Below are positions 20,693-30,386 of a DNA stretch of 64,000 nt, in pieces; positions within the stretch are counted from its first letter, which is position 1, and each line of letters starts with the position of its first letter. The notes under the pieces are model-generated. The model was not told the origin of the DNA. It saw nothing but the letters and a program-made list of their open reading frames with translations, and did not search any database. The stretch covers positions 124,001-188,000 of the forward strand of contig NZ_QLLT01000015.1 of NCBI RefSeq assembly GCF_003259315.1, read 5' to 3'. The stretch is from Kitasatospora sp. SolWspMP-SS2h (GTDB lineage Bacteria; Actinomycetota; Actinomycetes; Streptomycetales; Streptomycetaceae). A program made the translations under genes and the position numbers.

Positions 20693-21811
20693 GTGACTGA
20701 GATCGAGATCGGGCGAGGCAAGCGCGGCCGCCGGGCGTACTCCTTCGACGACATCGCCGTCGTCCCCAGCCGCCGTACGCGTGACCCGAAGGAGGTCTCG
20801 ATCGCTTGGCAGATCGACGCCTACCGTTTCGAACTGCCGTTCCTGGCCGCGCCGATGGACAGCGTGGTGTCGCCGGAGCAGGCGATCGCGATCGGGCAGC
20901 TGGGCGGCCTGGGCGTGCTGAACCTGGAGGGGCTGTGGACGCGGTACGAGGACCCGCGCCCGCTGCTGGCGGAGATCGCCTCGATCACCGACGAGGCGGC
21001 GGCGACCCGGCGCCTGCAGGAGGTGTACGCGGAGCCGATCAAGGCCGAGCTGATCAAGGAGCGGATCAAGGAGGTCCGTGACTCGGGCGTGGTGACCGCC
21101 GCGGCGCTCTCGCCGCAGCGCACCGCCGAGTTCTCCAAGGCCGTGGTGGACGCCGGGGTCGACGTGTTCGTGATCCGCGGCACCACGGTGTCGGCCGAGC
21201 ACGTCTCGGGCGCGGCCGAGCCGCTCAACCTCAAGCAGTTCATCTACGAGCTGGACGTGCCGGTGATCGTCGGCGGCTGCGCCACCTACACCGCCGCGCT
21301 GCACCTGATGCGGACCGGCGCGGCCGGCGTGCTGGTCGGCTTCGGCGGCGGCGCCGCGCACACCACCCGGGGCGTGCTGGGCATCCAGGTGCCGATGGCC
21401 ACCGCCGTCGCCGACGTCGCGGCCGCCCGCCGCGACTACATGGACGAGTCCGGCGGCCGGTACGTGCACGTGATCGCGGACGGCGGCGTCGGCTACAGCG
21501 GCGACATCCCCAAGGCCGTGGCCTGCGGCGCGGACGCGGTGATGATCGGCGCCGCGCTGGCCCGCGCCACCGACGCCCCCGGCCGGGGCCACCACTGGGG
21601 CATGGAGGCCGTCCACGAGGAGCTGCCGCGCGGCAAGCGGGTGCACCTGGGCACCGTCGGCACCACCGAGCAGATCCTGACCGGTCCGTCGCACACCCCC
21701 GACGGCACCATGAACCTGTTCGGCGCGCTGCGCCGGGCGATGGCCACCACCGGCTACACCGAGCTCAAGGAGTTCCAGCGGGTCGAGGTCACGGTCAACC
21801 CCGCCCGGTGA
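20693..21811 (+). CDS. guaB3: GuaB3-type IMP dehydrogenase-related protein
   Basis: 372-residue IMPDH/GMP-reductase-fold barrel without CBS domains, the GuaB3 subgroup that follows guaB in actinobacteria. The loop corresponding to S-I-C-T-T-R reads A-A-H-T-T-R (near residue 220), so the catalytic Cys is replaced by His. The nucleotide-binding ADGGVGYSGDIPKA near residue 263 is kept. GTG 20693 is chosen for the AGAAGG ribosome-binding site. Its activity is uncertain: reported GuaB3 enzymes act as GMP reductases, but the Cys loss here makes catalysis doubtful. Confidence 0.9.
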   Translation: MTEIEIGRGKRGRRAYSFDDIAVVPSRRTRDPKEVSIAWQIDAYRFELPFLAAPMDSVVSPEQAIAIGQLGGLGVLNLEGLWTRYEDPRPLLAEIASITDEAAATRRLQEVYAEPIKAELIKERIKEVRDSGVVTAAALSPQRTAEFSKAVVDAGVDVFVIRGTTVSAEHVSGAAEPLNLKQFIYELDVPVIVGGCATYTAALHLMRTGAAGVLVGFGGGAAHTTRGVLGIQVPMATAVADVAAARRDYMDESGGRYVHVIADGGVGYSGDIPKAVACGADAVMIGAALARATDAPGRGHHWGMEAVHEELPRGKRVHLGTVGTTEQILTGPSHTPDGTMNLFGALRRAMATTGYTELKEFQRVEVTVNPAR

Positions 21812-21838
21812 CACCCCGCTGACGGCCCGTCAGCAGAT

Positions 21839-21874
21839 CGGAGGGCCCCCGCCGCAACCGGCGGGGGCCCTCCG
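21839..21874 (+). terminator. guaB3 terminator
   Basis: Perfect 16-bp inverted repeat (21839-21854 and 21859-21874) with a CAAC tetraloop, 27 nt after the stop codon. Confidence 0.92.
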
Positions 21875-22064
21875 CCGTCCTCCCACCACGGGCGGGCTGG
21901 GACGGTCGCCGGGGCCGGGCGCGGGGGCGGGTGGCCGGGCCGGGGCCGGACAGGGGATGATGGGGGCTCCGGCCTGCGACCGCCGCCCTCGGCGGTCCGA
22001 CACGCCGTCAGGTCACGGCCGGGGTACCCGCCGAGGGCCGCGACACCATGGGGAGAGCGCACCG

Positions 22065-23783
22065 ATGACGCAGCCGCAGGAACCGACCGGCCGACTGCTG
22101 GCGGACCGCTACCGGCTCGGCGAGGTGCTCGGGCGCGGCGGCATGGGCACCGTCTGGCGGGCCGAGGACGAGATGCTGGGCCGGATCGTCGCGGTCAAGG
22201 AACTCCGGATGACCGGCACCGTCGACGAGATCGAGAAGCACCGGCTGGTCGTCCGCACCCTGCGCGAGGCCAAGGCCACCGCCCGGATCCGGCACACCTC
22301 GGCCGTCACCGTCTTCGACGTGGTCGAGGAGGACGACCGGCCGTGGATCGTGATGGAACTCGTCGCCGGCCGCTCGCTGGCCGACGTGGTCGCCGAGGAC
22401 GGCCCGATCGCCCCCGAACGGGCCGCGAGGATCGCGCTCGACCTGCTCGGGGTGCTGGGCGCCGCGCACCGCCAGGGCATCCTGCACCGGGACGTGAAGC
22501 CGTCCAACGTGCTGATCGGCGAGGACGGGCGCACCGTGCTCACCGACTTCGGCATCGCCAGCGTCGAGGGCGACACCTCCATCACCTCCACCGGCATGCT
22601 GGTCGGCGCCCCCTCCTACATCGCCCCCGAGCGGGCCCGCGGCAAGCTGCCCGGACCGCCCTCCGACCTGTGGTCGCTGGGCGGCACGCTGTACGCGATG
22701 GTCGAGGGCGTCCCGCCGTACGACCGGGGCGACGCGCTGGCCACCCTCACCGCCGTGATGACCGAGCCGCTGCCCGAGCCGCGCAACGCCGGGCCGCTGC
22801 GGGGCGTCATCGAGGGGCTGCTGGAGAAGGACCCGGCCCGGCGGATGGACGCCGACACCGCCCGGCCGCTGCTCGAACTGATCGCCGCCGGGAAGCCGCT
22901 GCCCGAGGCCGAGACGGTGGCCGTCCCGGCGCCCTCGGCCCCGGAGCCGTCCGCGGCCGCCGCTGCGCCCCCGGCCGGGGCCGGTCCGGCGGCGACGGCG
23001 ACGGCGACGGCGACGGAACCGCTCCGGACGGACGGGGCGCCGCCCGCGGGCGGGCCGTTCGGCTCGCGGCGGCGGGCGCTGCTGGCCGGGGCGGCGGTGG
23101 TCGCCGCGCTCGCGCTGATCGCGGCGCTGGTGGTGTTCTGGCCCCGGGGCGACGGAGACGGCGGGAAGAACGGCGCCGCCGCCTCCGCCGCGGACGGGAC
23201 CGCGGCGTCCGCGAGCCCGTCGGCGTCCGCCGGCCCGTCGGCGCCGGCGGCCCCGTCGGCCTCCGCGCAGGCCGCGGACCCGGGCTCCGCGCCGCCCGCC
23301 GCGGAGCCGTCGCCGCTGCCGTCGGCCGGGCAGATACCCGCCGGCTACCGGGTGTACAAGGACCCGTCCGGGTTCAGCATCGCGCTGCCCGACTGGATGG
23401 CCGACCAGGGGCCGGACTACCGGGCCACCAGCCGCCGCTTCGAGGGCCGCGGGCTGCGGCTGGTCGTCGACTGGCAGAGCCCCGCCGGGGCGAGCGCGCT
23501 GAAGGACTGGCAGGAGTCCGACCGCAACGCGAAGATGGCCGACTACCGCCGGGTCAGGGTGGAGGCCGTCGCCTACCGGGACTGGGCCAACGCCGCCGAC
23601 TGGGAGTGGACGTACACCGGCAAGTCCGGCACCCTGCTGCACTCGCTCAACCGGGGCTTCGTCACCGGCGGCGGCAAGTACGGCTACGCGATCTACTGGA
23701 CCATGCCCGAGGAGGACTGGTCGGCCCCGGACGGCTCGCTGGCCCGGCGGATCTCCTTCGAGAGCTTCCAGCCCGCGCCGTAG
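22065..23783 (+). CDS. Transmembrane Ser/Thr protein kinase
   Basis: PknB-type kinase of 572 residues. Kinase domain about 15-275: GRGGMGTVW glycine loop, VAVKE lysine, HRDVKPSNVL catalytic loop, TDFGIAS activation segment. An Ala/Pro-rich juxtamembrane stretch (about 285-335) precedes one membrane helix (about 340-362). The extracellular part has a Ser/Ala/Pro stalk and a C-terminal beta-rich domain of about 140 residues beginning GYRVYKDPSGFSIALP. The sensor ligand is unknown. ATG with GGGGAGAGC upstream. First of three kinase-like genes on this strand. Confidence 0.93.
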   Translation: MTQPQEPTGRLLADRYRLGEVLGRGGMGTVWRAEDEMLGRIVAVKELRMTGTVDEIEKHRLVVRTLREAKATARIRHTSAVTVFDVVEEDDRPWIVMELVAGRSLADVVAEDGPIAPERAARIALDLLGVLGAAHRQGILHRDVKPSNVLIGEDGRTVLTDFGIASVEGDTSITSTGMLVGAPSYIAPERARGKLPGPPSDLWSLGGTLYAMVEGVPPYDRGDALATLTAVMTEPLPEPRNAGPLRGVIEGLLEKDPARRMDADTARPLLELIAAGKPLPEAETVAVPAPSAPEPSAAAAAPPAGAGPAATATATATEPLRTDGAPPAGGPFGSRRRALLAGAAVVAALALIAALVVFWPRGDGDGGKNGAAASAADGTAASASPSASAGPSAPAAPSASAQAADPGSAPPAAEPSPLPSAGQIPAGYRVYKDPSGFSIALPDWMADQGPDYRATSRRFEGRGLRLVVDWQSPAGASALKDWQESDRNAKMADYRRVRVEAVAYRDWANAADWEWTYTGKSGTLLHSLNRGFVTGGGKYGYAIYWTMPEEDWSAPDGSLARRISFESFQPAP

Positions 23784-23986
23784 CCGGCGCGGCGGCGCGC
23801 GGCGCGCCCGGCGGGGGCCGGGTGTTCCGGGCGGGCCGGGGCCGCGGCGGGGGCGGCTCCGGGCGGGCTGACCGGGGGCGCGGCGGTGCGGGGGCGGCTC
23901 CCGGCGGGGGCGGAAAGCGCGCACCGGGCGGTGGCGGAGGCGGAGGGGAGCCGTACGCTGGCGGGACGACGGCGTGAGGAACAGAC

Positions 23987-25066
23987 ATGCGAGCGGCACC
24001 GGGGCAACTGGTGGCCGGGCGGTACCGGGTGACGGACCGTCCGGAGGGTGAGGTCGGTGTTCCGGCGGTGGACGTCCACGGCGGGTCGCGGGTGCGCCTG
24101 TTCGGGCTGGAGCTGCCCGAACTGCTGGTGCCGGGGCACCCGGCGGGGGCGCCCGCCCCGTCGTACGGGCCGCGGCTGACCGCCCGGGTCGCGCAGGTCG
24201 CGGCGGCGGCGACGGCGCACCCGAGGCTGCTGCGGGGGCTCGCGGCGGGCCCCGAGGACGAGGTGCTGTGGATCGCCGAGGAGGCGGTGCCCGGGGTGCC
24301 GCTGGAGCGGCTGGCGGGCAACGGCCCGGTCTCGCCGTACCGGGTGGCCGAGATCGGCGCGGACCTGGCGGGCGCGCTGCGGTCCGTGCACGAGGCCGGG
24401 CTGACGCACGGGAACCTGACGCTGCGCACGGTGCTGGTCTGCGAGGACGGCGCGGCGATGCTGGGCGGGCTGCTGCTGGGCGCCGCCGAGGAGGAGCTGT
24501 GCGCGGCGCTGGGCGGCGAGGTGCCGCGCCGGGTGTACGAGACCCGGGCGCTGATGGTCGGACCGCTCGCCGAGCGCTGGGCGATCGACGCGGGCGCCCC
24601 CGCCGACACCTGGGCGCTGGGCGTGCTGCTGTACCGGCTGCTGACCGGCCACGGCCCGTACCCGGAGGACGACCTGCCGACGCTGCTGGCGGCCGTCCGG
24701 GACGGGCGGCACCACCCGGCGGACGGGTGCGGGCCGCTGCGGCCGCTGGTCGAGCGGCTGCTGCGGCCGGACGCCGCGCTCCGGCCGGACGCGGCGGCCG
24801 TGCAGCGGGAGTTGCGCGAGCTGCTGTCGTTCGCGCCCGAACCGGGCCGGGACGGCCCGCCCGACCCGCTGCTGCCGGTGCCCCGGCCGGAGGCCGGTCC
24901 GCTGGTGCCGCACCCGCGCGGGCGGCGCCCGGCGCGGCCGACGGACCGTCAGGTCCCGGCCCGTCCGCCGCGGGTGCCGCCGAAGCTGCTCGGGCCGCTG
25001 GTGCTGGGCGGCGTGCTGGTGCTGCTGTGCGCGGCGGTCGCGGTGATCGTCGCGGTCGCGGGCTGA
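23987..25066 (+). CDS. Membrane-anchored pseudokinase
   Basis: 359 residues with a Ser/Thr-kinase-like fold. The N-terminal AGRYRVTD start and the final lobe features (ADTWALGVLLYRLLTGHGPYPEDD near 205) are kept. The Gly loop and VAVK lysine are absent, HRD is HGN (THGNLTLRTVLV near 142), and DFG is replaced by MLGG, so catalysis is not expected. A single membrane helix at about 335-358 ends the protein with no extracellular domain. It lies between two active kinases and may scaffold or regulate them. Confidence 0.85.
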   Translation: MRAAPGQLVAGRYRVTDRPEGEVGVPAVDVHGGSRVRLFGLELPELLVPGHPAGAPAPSYGPRLTARVAQVAAAATAHPRLLRGLAAGPEDEVLWIAEEAVPGVPLERLAGNGPVSPYRVAEIGADLAGALRSVHEAGLTHGNLTLRTVLVCEDGAAMLGGLLLGAAEEELCAALGGEVPRRVYETRALMVGPLAERWAIDAGAPADTWALGVLLYRLLTGHGPYPEDDLPTLLAAVRDGRHHPADGCGPLRPLVERLLRPDAALRPDAAAVQRELRELLSFAPEPGRDGPPDPLLPVPRPEAGPLVPHPRGRRPARPTDRQVPARPPRVPPKLLGPLVLGGVLVLLCAAVAVIVAVAG

Positions 25067-25223
25067 GAGCGGGCGGTCACGGTGCGGTTCCGAGCCCGGG
25101 CCGCGATTCCCGGGGCGCGCCGGGCAGCCTAGGCTTGCCTTCGAACCGCCGGTGCTGAACCGGCACACGGTCTGCCAGGACCCCGTCCGACCGGCGGTGG
25201 GGGGAAGCGAAGGGGGGACGGTC

Positions 25224-26858
25224 ATGGGCGCACAGGACCAGTCGACGGGCCGTCTGCTGGCCGGGCGTTACGCGCTCGGCGAGCGTCTGGGGCGCGGCGG
25301 GATGGGGACCGTCTGGCGCGCCAGGGACGAGATGCTGGACCGGGAGGTGGCCGTCAAGGAGCTGACGGTCAGCCACCTCTCGGAGGAGGACCTGGAGATC
25401 CTCCAGTCCCGGATGAAGCGCGAGGCCCGGGCCGCCGCCCGGATCAAGCACCCGGGCGTGATCACCATCCACGACGTGCTGGAGCAGGACGGCCGGCCGT
25501 GGATCGTCATGGAGCTGGTGGACGGCCGCGCGCTGTCCGACGTGATCAGCCAGGACGGCGCCCTGACGCCCCGGGAGGCCGCCACCGTCGGCCTCCAGGT
25601 GCTGGCCGCCCTGCACCGCGGCCACCAGCTGGGGGTGCTGCACCGCGACGTCAAGCCCGCCAACGTGCTGCTGGAGCACGGCACCGGGCGGGCCGTGCTG
25701 CTCGACTTCGGCATCGCCAAGTTCGAGGGCGCGATGGACATCACCCGCCCCGGCGACCTGGTCGGCTCGCCCGACTACCTGGCCCCGGAGCGCGCCCAGG
25801 GCCAGCGCCCCGGCCCGGCCTCCGACCTGTGGGCGCTGGGCGCGACGCTGTACCACGCGGTGGAGGGCGAGTCGCCGTTCCGCCGGGACAACCCGCTCAG
25901 CACGCTCACCGCGGTGGTCGACGAGCCGCTGCCCGAACCGCGCCGGGCCGCCGGGCTCGGGCCGGTGCTGGCCGCGCTGATGGCCAAGGACCCGGCCGAG
26001 CGGCCCGGTGCCGACGAGATCGGCCGGATGCTGCGCGAGGTCGCCGACGGGCACACCGTCAGCCTCCGGGTCCCCGACCAGCCCGGGGCGCCGCGGCTGC
26101 CCACCCAGGTGGTCCCGGTCGTCGACCGGACCGCCCCCGACCCGGCGGACGGGGCGTCCGGGGCGGGCACCGAGCCGGGCCGGACCGCGGCCCGGCCGCC
26201 CGCCGCCCCGGCCCCGGCCCCCGCCCCGGCGCCCCGGCGGCGCGGGCGGGCGCTGCTGTGGACGCTGGTCGGCGTGCTGCTGCTGGCCGGGGCCGGCGGC
26301 GGCGCGTACTACGTCCACCGGCACCGGCAGGGGACGGTCGCGGCGCCCGACCCGACCCCGTCCGGCGACAGCCCGCTGACCGGCGAGAGCCCGCTGCCCA
26401 GCGGCGCGCCCGCGCCCCCCGGGTACGTCTGGAAGGACGACCCGGCCGGGTTCCGCTTCCTGCTGCCCACCAACGGGACCTGGGAGCGCAGCGAGCACGA
26501 CGGCGGGCAGATCTACTACACGCCCGACAACCAGGAGCACTTCCTGCTGTTCGCGGTGTCGGTCGGCCAGGCCCTCGCCCCGGAGGACCACTTCCTGGAG
26601 ATGGAGGACTCGCTCGCCAAGAGCCTCAAGGACTACCAGCGCACCACCCTCGACACCGTCAAGATCAAGGGCCAGGAGGCGGCGGTGTGGGAGTTCGCCT
26701 TCGGCGCGAAGGACGCCCGCCGGCACGCCAAGGAGGTCGAGTTCCGGCGCGCGGACGGGACGGCGTTCATGGTGTACGTGTCGGGGCCGGAGAAGGACTG
26801 GCGCGACAGCCTGCGGCAGTTCACCACCGTGCTGAACAACTTCACGCCGACCATCTGA
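25224..26858 (+). CDS. Transmembrane Ser/Thr protein kinase
   Basis: 544 residues. Kinase domain about 12-270 with GRGGMGTVW, VAVKEL, HRDVKPANVLL and LDFGIAK all intact. Membrane helix about 342-364; the extracellular domain (about 395-544, starting GYVWKDDPAGFRFLLP) resembles the C-terminal domain of the kinase at 22065, so the two probably arose by duplication. ATG with an AAGGGGGG ribosome-binding site. Likely autophosphorylates; substrates unknown. Confidence 0.93.
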   Translation: MGAQDQSTGRLLAGRYALGERLGRGGMGTVWRARDEMLDREVAVKELTVSHLSEEDLEILQSRMKREARAAARIKHPGVITIHDVLEQDGRPWIVMELVDGRALSDVISQDGALTPREAATVGLQVLAALHRGHQLGVLHRDVKPANVLLEHGTGRAVLLDFGIAKFEGAMDITRPGDLVGSPDYLAPERAQGQRPGPASDLWALGATLYHAVEGESPFRRDNPLSTLTAVVDEPLPEPRRAAGLGPVLAALMAKDPAERPGADEIGRMLREVADGHTVSLRVPDQPGAPRLPTQVVPVVDRTAPDPADGASGAGTEPGRTAARPPAAPAPAPAPAPRRRGRALLWTLVGVLLLAGAGGGAYYVHRHRQGTVAAPDPTPSGDSPLTGESPLPSGAPAPPGYVWKDDPAGFRFLLPTNGTWERSEHDGGQIYYTPDNQEHFLLFAVSVGQALAPEDHFLEMEDSLAKSLKDYQRTTLDTVKIKGQEAAVWEFAFGAKDARRHAKEVEFRRADGTAFMVYVSGPEKDWRDSLRQFTTVLNNFTPTI

Positions 26859-26932
26859 CCGGAATCCGACCCGCCGCCTTTTGGTGTTACCGGCGGGTAC
26901 ACAAGACGGGTTCCAGGGCCTAGGCTGCCCGC

Positions 26933-28540
26933 ATGACGCAGAGCACGATCCAGGGCCGGCGCAACCCCGCGGCGAAGGGGGCGGCGCGCGGCGTCGCCTC
27001 GGCGGTGCCGGCCGCGCTGGTGGCGCGGCTGGCCAAGGGCGTGACGGCGTCCGGCGGGACGACCGCCGAGACGCTCGCGCCGCTGACCGGCGAGGCGCTG
27101 GCCGCGCTGCCGGTCTCCTCGGAGGCGGACGTCGAGCGGGCGTTCGACCAGGCCCGGCGGGCCCAGCCCGCCTGGGCCGCGCTGCCGGTGCGGCACCGGG
27201 CGGGCGTCCTGCTCCGCTTCCACGACCTGCTGCTCAAGCGGCAGGACGAGGTGCTGGACCTCGTCCAGGCGGAGACCGGCAAGGCCCGGCTGCACGCCTT
27301 CGAGGAGGTGATGGCCGTCGCCTCGGCGGCCCGGCACTACGGCCGCGCCGCCCGCTCCTACCTGCGCGACCGCCGCCGCGGCGGCGCCGTGCCCGGCCTG
27401 ACCAGCGCCGTGGAGGCCCGCCGCCCCAAGGGCGTGGTCGGCCAGATCTCGCCGTGGAACTACCCGCTGGAGCTGTCGGTCGGCGACGCGCTGCCCGCCC
27501 TGGTCGCCGGCAACGCGGTGGTCAACAAGCCGGACACCCAGACCGCGCTGACCGCCCTGTGGGCCCGCGAGCTGTTCGTCGAGGCCGGACTGCCCCCGCA
27601 GGTCTGGCAGATCGTGCTCGGCGACGGCCCCGTGGTCGGCCCGCAGGTGGTCGAGCGCGCCGACTACGTCGCCTTCACCGGCTCCACCCGCACCGGCCGC
27701 GACGTCGCCCGGCGGGCCGCCGAACGCCTGGTCGGCGCCTCGCTGGAACTCGGCGGCAAGAACGCCATGCTGGTGCTCGCCGACGCCGACCTGGACCGGG
27801 CCGCCGCCGGCGCCGTCCGGGCCTGCTTCTCCTCGGCCGGACAGCTGTGCATCTCCATCGAACGGCTCTTCGTGCACCGCTCGGTCGCCGACGCCTTCCT
27901 GGCGAAGTTCGCCGAGCGGACCGCCGCGCTGCGCCTGGGCGGCGGCCTCGCCTACGGCGCCGACATGGGCTCGCTGGTCTCCGCCCGCCAGCTGGAGACC
28001 GTCACCCGGCACGTCGAGGAGGCCGTCGAGGCCGGCGCGACGGTGCTGGCCGGCGGGCAGGCCCGGCCCGACCTGGGCCCGCTGTTCTACGAGCCCACCA
28101 TCCTGGACGGCGTCACCCCCGACATGGCGGTCTGCGCCGAGGAGACCTTCGGCCCGGTCGTCTCGGTCTACCGCTTCGACACCGAGGACGAGGCCGTGGC
28201 CGCCGCCAACGCGACCCCCTACGGCCTCAACTCCAGCGTCTGGACCAGGGACACCGGCCGCGGCCGCCGGGTCGCCGCCCGGCTGCGCACCGGCACCGTC
28301 AACGTCAACGAGGCGTACGCCGCCGCGTACGGCTCGGTGGCCTCCCCGATGGGCGGCATGGGCGACTCCGGGCTGGGCCGGCGGCACGGCGCCGAGGGCA
28401 TCCTGCGCTACACCGAGGCGCAGACCGTCGCCGTGCAGCGGCTGCTGCCGATCGGCCCGTCGCTCGGCATGGACGACCGGAAGTTCGCCGAGTTCTTCAC
28501 CACCGGCCTGAAGGTCATGAAGGCCTTCCGGCTCAAGTAG
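26933..28540 (+). CDS. gabD2: Succinate-semialdehyde dehydrogenase (NADP+)
   Basis: Oxidises succinic semialdehyde to succinate, linking GABA or 2-oxoglutarate bypass metabolism to the TCA cycle. 535 residues of the aldehyde dehydrogenase superfamily: SPWNYPLELSVGDALPALVA nucleotide region, FTGSTRTGR coenzyme loop near 245, LELGGKNAMLVL with the general-base Glu near 270, and SSAGQLCISIERL with the catalytic Cys near 305. The GMC oxidoreductase follows after 21 nt and they are probably cotranscribed. Confidence 0.9.
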   Translation: MTQSTIQGRRNPAAKGAARGVASAVPAALVARLAKGVTASGGTTAETLAPLTGEALAALPVSSEADVERAFDQARRAQPAWAALPVRHRAGVLLRFHDLLLKRQDEVLDLVQAETGKARLHAFEEVMAVASAARHYGRAARSYLRDRRRGGAVPGLTSAVEARRPKGVVGQISPWNYPLELSVGDALPALVAGNAVVNKPDTQTALTALWARELFVEAGLPPQVWQIVLGDGPVVGPQVVERADYVAFTGSTRTGRDVARRAAERLVGASLELGGKNAMLVLADADLDRAAAGAVRACFSSAGQLCISIERLFVHRSVADAFLAKFAERTAALRLGGGLAYGADMGSLVSARQLETVTRHVEEAVEAGATVLAGGQARPDLGPLFYEPTILDGVTPDMAVCAEETFGPVVSVYRFDTEDEAVAAANATPYGLNSSVWTRDTGRGRRVAARLRTGTVNVNEAYAAAYGSVASPMGGMGDSGLGRRHGAEGILRYTEAQTVAVQRLLPIGPSLGMDDRKFAEFFTTGLKVMKAFRLK

Positions 28541-28561
28541 CGACCCGAGGAGGGGGCGGCA

Positions 28562-30322
28562 GTGTCGTACGACTACGACGTCGTGGTGGTCGGTTCGGGC
28601 TTCGGCGGTTCGGTCGCGGCCCTGCGGCTGACCGAGAAGGGCTACCGGGTCGCCGTCCTGGAGGCCGGGCGCAGGTTCCGCCGCGAGGAGCTGCCCAGCA
28701 CCTCCTGGAACCTGCGCGACTACCTGTGGGCACCCGCCCTCGGCCGCTACGGCATCCAGCGCATCCACCTGCTGCGCAACGTGCTGATCCTGGCCGGGGC
28801 GGGCGTCGGCGGCGGCTCGCTGAACTACGCCAACACCCTGTACGTCCCGCCGAAGGCGTTCTTCGAGGACCGGCAGTGGCGGCACATCACCGACTGGCAG
28901 GCCGAGCTCGCCCCGTTCTACGACCAGGCGCAGCGGATGCTCGGCGTCCGGCTCAACCCGACGATGACCCCCTCCGACGTGCACCTGAAGGCCGCCGCCG
29001 AGGCGATGGGCTGCGGCGACACCTTCCACCTGGCGCCCGTCGGGGTGTTCTTCGGCGACGGGCAGGACGGCACCGGCGAGGCCGAGGCCGCCCCCGGCGG
29101 CGAGGTCGACGACCCGTACTTCGGCGGCGCCGGGCCCCGGCGCCGGGCCTGCACCGAGTGCGGGGAGTGCATGACCGGCTGCCGGCACGGCGCCAAGAAC
29201 ACCCTCACCGAGAACTACCTGTACCTGGCCGAACGGGCCGGCGCCGAGATCCTGCCGATGACCACCGTCCGGCGGCTGCGCCCGCACGGCGAGGGCTACG
29301 CGGTCGACGTGCTGCCCACCGACGCCCGCACCCGGCGGGCCCGGAAGGCCGGGGCGCGCACCGTCACCGCCGAGCGGGTCGTGGTCGCGGCCGGCACCTA
29401 CGGCACCCAGACCCTGCTGCACCGGATGCGCGAGAGCGGCCTGCTGCCCGGGATCTCCGCCCGGCTCGGCCACCTCACCCGCACCAACTCCGAGGCCCTG
29501 GTGGGCGCGCAGACCTCCACCCGGCGCTACGGGGAGCGCCCCGACTTCACCCGCGGCGTGGCCATCACCTCCTCGGTGCACCCCGACGCCAACACCCACA
29601 TCGAGCCGGTCCGCTACGGGCGGGGCTCCAACGCGATGGGCGCGCTCTCCATCCAGCAGGTCAGCGGCGCCGGGCGCGGGCCGCGCTGGCTGCGCTACCT
29701 CGGCGCCGCCGCCCGGCACCCGTGGATCTTCGCCCAGTCGATGAACCAGCACCGCTGGTCGGAGAAGACCATCATCGGCCTGGTCATGCAGTCCCTGGAC
29801 AACTCGCTGACGGTCTCCCTGAAGAACGGGAAGCTCACCTCCCGGCAGGGCCACGGCGCCCCCAACCCGAGCTGGATCCCGGCCGCCGAGGAGGGCGCCC
29901 GGGCACTGGCCGCCTCCATCAACGGCTTCCCCGGCTCCACCGCCGGCGAGATCTTCGACATCCCGCTGACCGCGCACTTCCTCGGCGGCTGCCCGATCGG
30001 CGACAGCGCCGGCACCGGCGTCGTCGACCCCTACCACCGGCTGTACGGGCACCCCGGGATCAGCGTGGTCGACGGCTCCGCGGTCTCCGCCAACCTGGGC
30101 GTCAACCCCTCGCTGACCATCACCGCGCAGGCCGAGCGCGCCATGTCGATGTGGCCCAACCGCGGCGAGGCCGACCCGCGCCCCGAGCCGGGCGCCGCCT
30201 ACCGCCCCGTCCCGGCGGTCGAACCGCGCCGACCCGCCGTCCCGGCCGGGGCGTTCGGCGCGCTGCGCCTGCCGCTGCTGCCCGTCCCGGAGGTGCCCGC
30301 CCGGGCCCCGCAAGGAGATTGA
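28562..30322 (+). CDS. FAD-dependent GMC-family oxidoreductase (cholesterol-oxidase-like)
   Basis: 586 residues. N-terminal FAD site VVVGSGFGGSVAALRLTEKG, a second FAD contact AGAGVGGGSLNYANTL near 80, a Cys cluster CTECGECMTGC (about 198-208) typical of this subgroup, and the C-terminal VDGSAVSANLGVNPSLTI active-site region near 505. The substrate is probably an alcohol or sterol; actinobacterial relatives are annotated as cholesterol oxidases, which I cannot confirm here. GTG start after GAGGAGGGGG. The tail is Pro/Arg-rich. Confidence 0.88.
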   Translation: MSYDYDVVVVGSGFGGSVAALRLTEKGYRVAVLEAGRRFRREELPSTSWNLRDYLWAPALGRYGIQRIHLLRNVLILAGAGVGGGSLNYANTLYVPPKAFFEDRQWRHITDWQAELAPFYDQAQRMLGVRLNPTMTPSDVHLKAAAEAMGCGDTFHLAPVGVFFGDGQDGTGEAEAAPGGEVDDPYFGGAGPRRRACTECGECMTGCRHGAKNTLTENYLYLAERAGAEILPMTTVRRLRPHGEGYAVDVLPTDARTRRARKAGARTVTAERVVVAAGTYGTQTLLHRMRESGLLPGISARLGHLTRTNSEALVGAQTSTRRYGERPDFTRGVAITSSVHPDANTHIEPVRYGRGSNAMGALSIQQVSGAGRGPRWLRYLGAAARHPWIFAQSMNQHRWSEKTIIGLVMQSLDNSLTVSLKNGKLTSRQGHGAPNPSWIPAAEEGARALAASINGFPGSTAGEIFDIPLTAHFLGGCPIGDSAGTGVVDPYHRLYGHPGISVVDGSAVSANLGVNPSLTITAQAERAMSMWPNRGEADPRPEPGAAYRPVPAVEPRRPAVPAGAFGALRLPLLPVPEVPARAPQGD

Positions 30323-30348
30323 CATCCCTTTACCCACGGTGGGATAAA
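30319..30348 (+). promoter_or_regulatory. HrdB-type promoter of the zinc-ribbon membrane gene
   Basis: TTGACA (30319-30324), 18 nt, GATAAA (30343-30348). The -35 contains the stop codon of the GMC gene. The predicted start is about 32 nt before the ATG at 30387. Confidence 0.75.
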
Positions 30349-30386
30349 CGGGCCCTCGACGTACGAACCGCCCGGGGGGACCCACC

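Noticed and set aside
25126-25140. Second possible iron box before the kinase at 25224
   Set aside because: Only 11 of 17 core positions match and the inverted repeat is poor.
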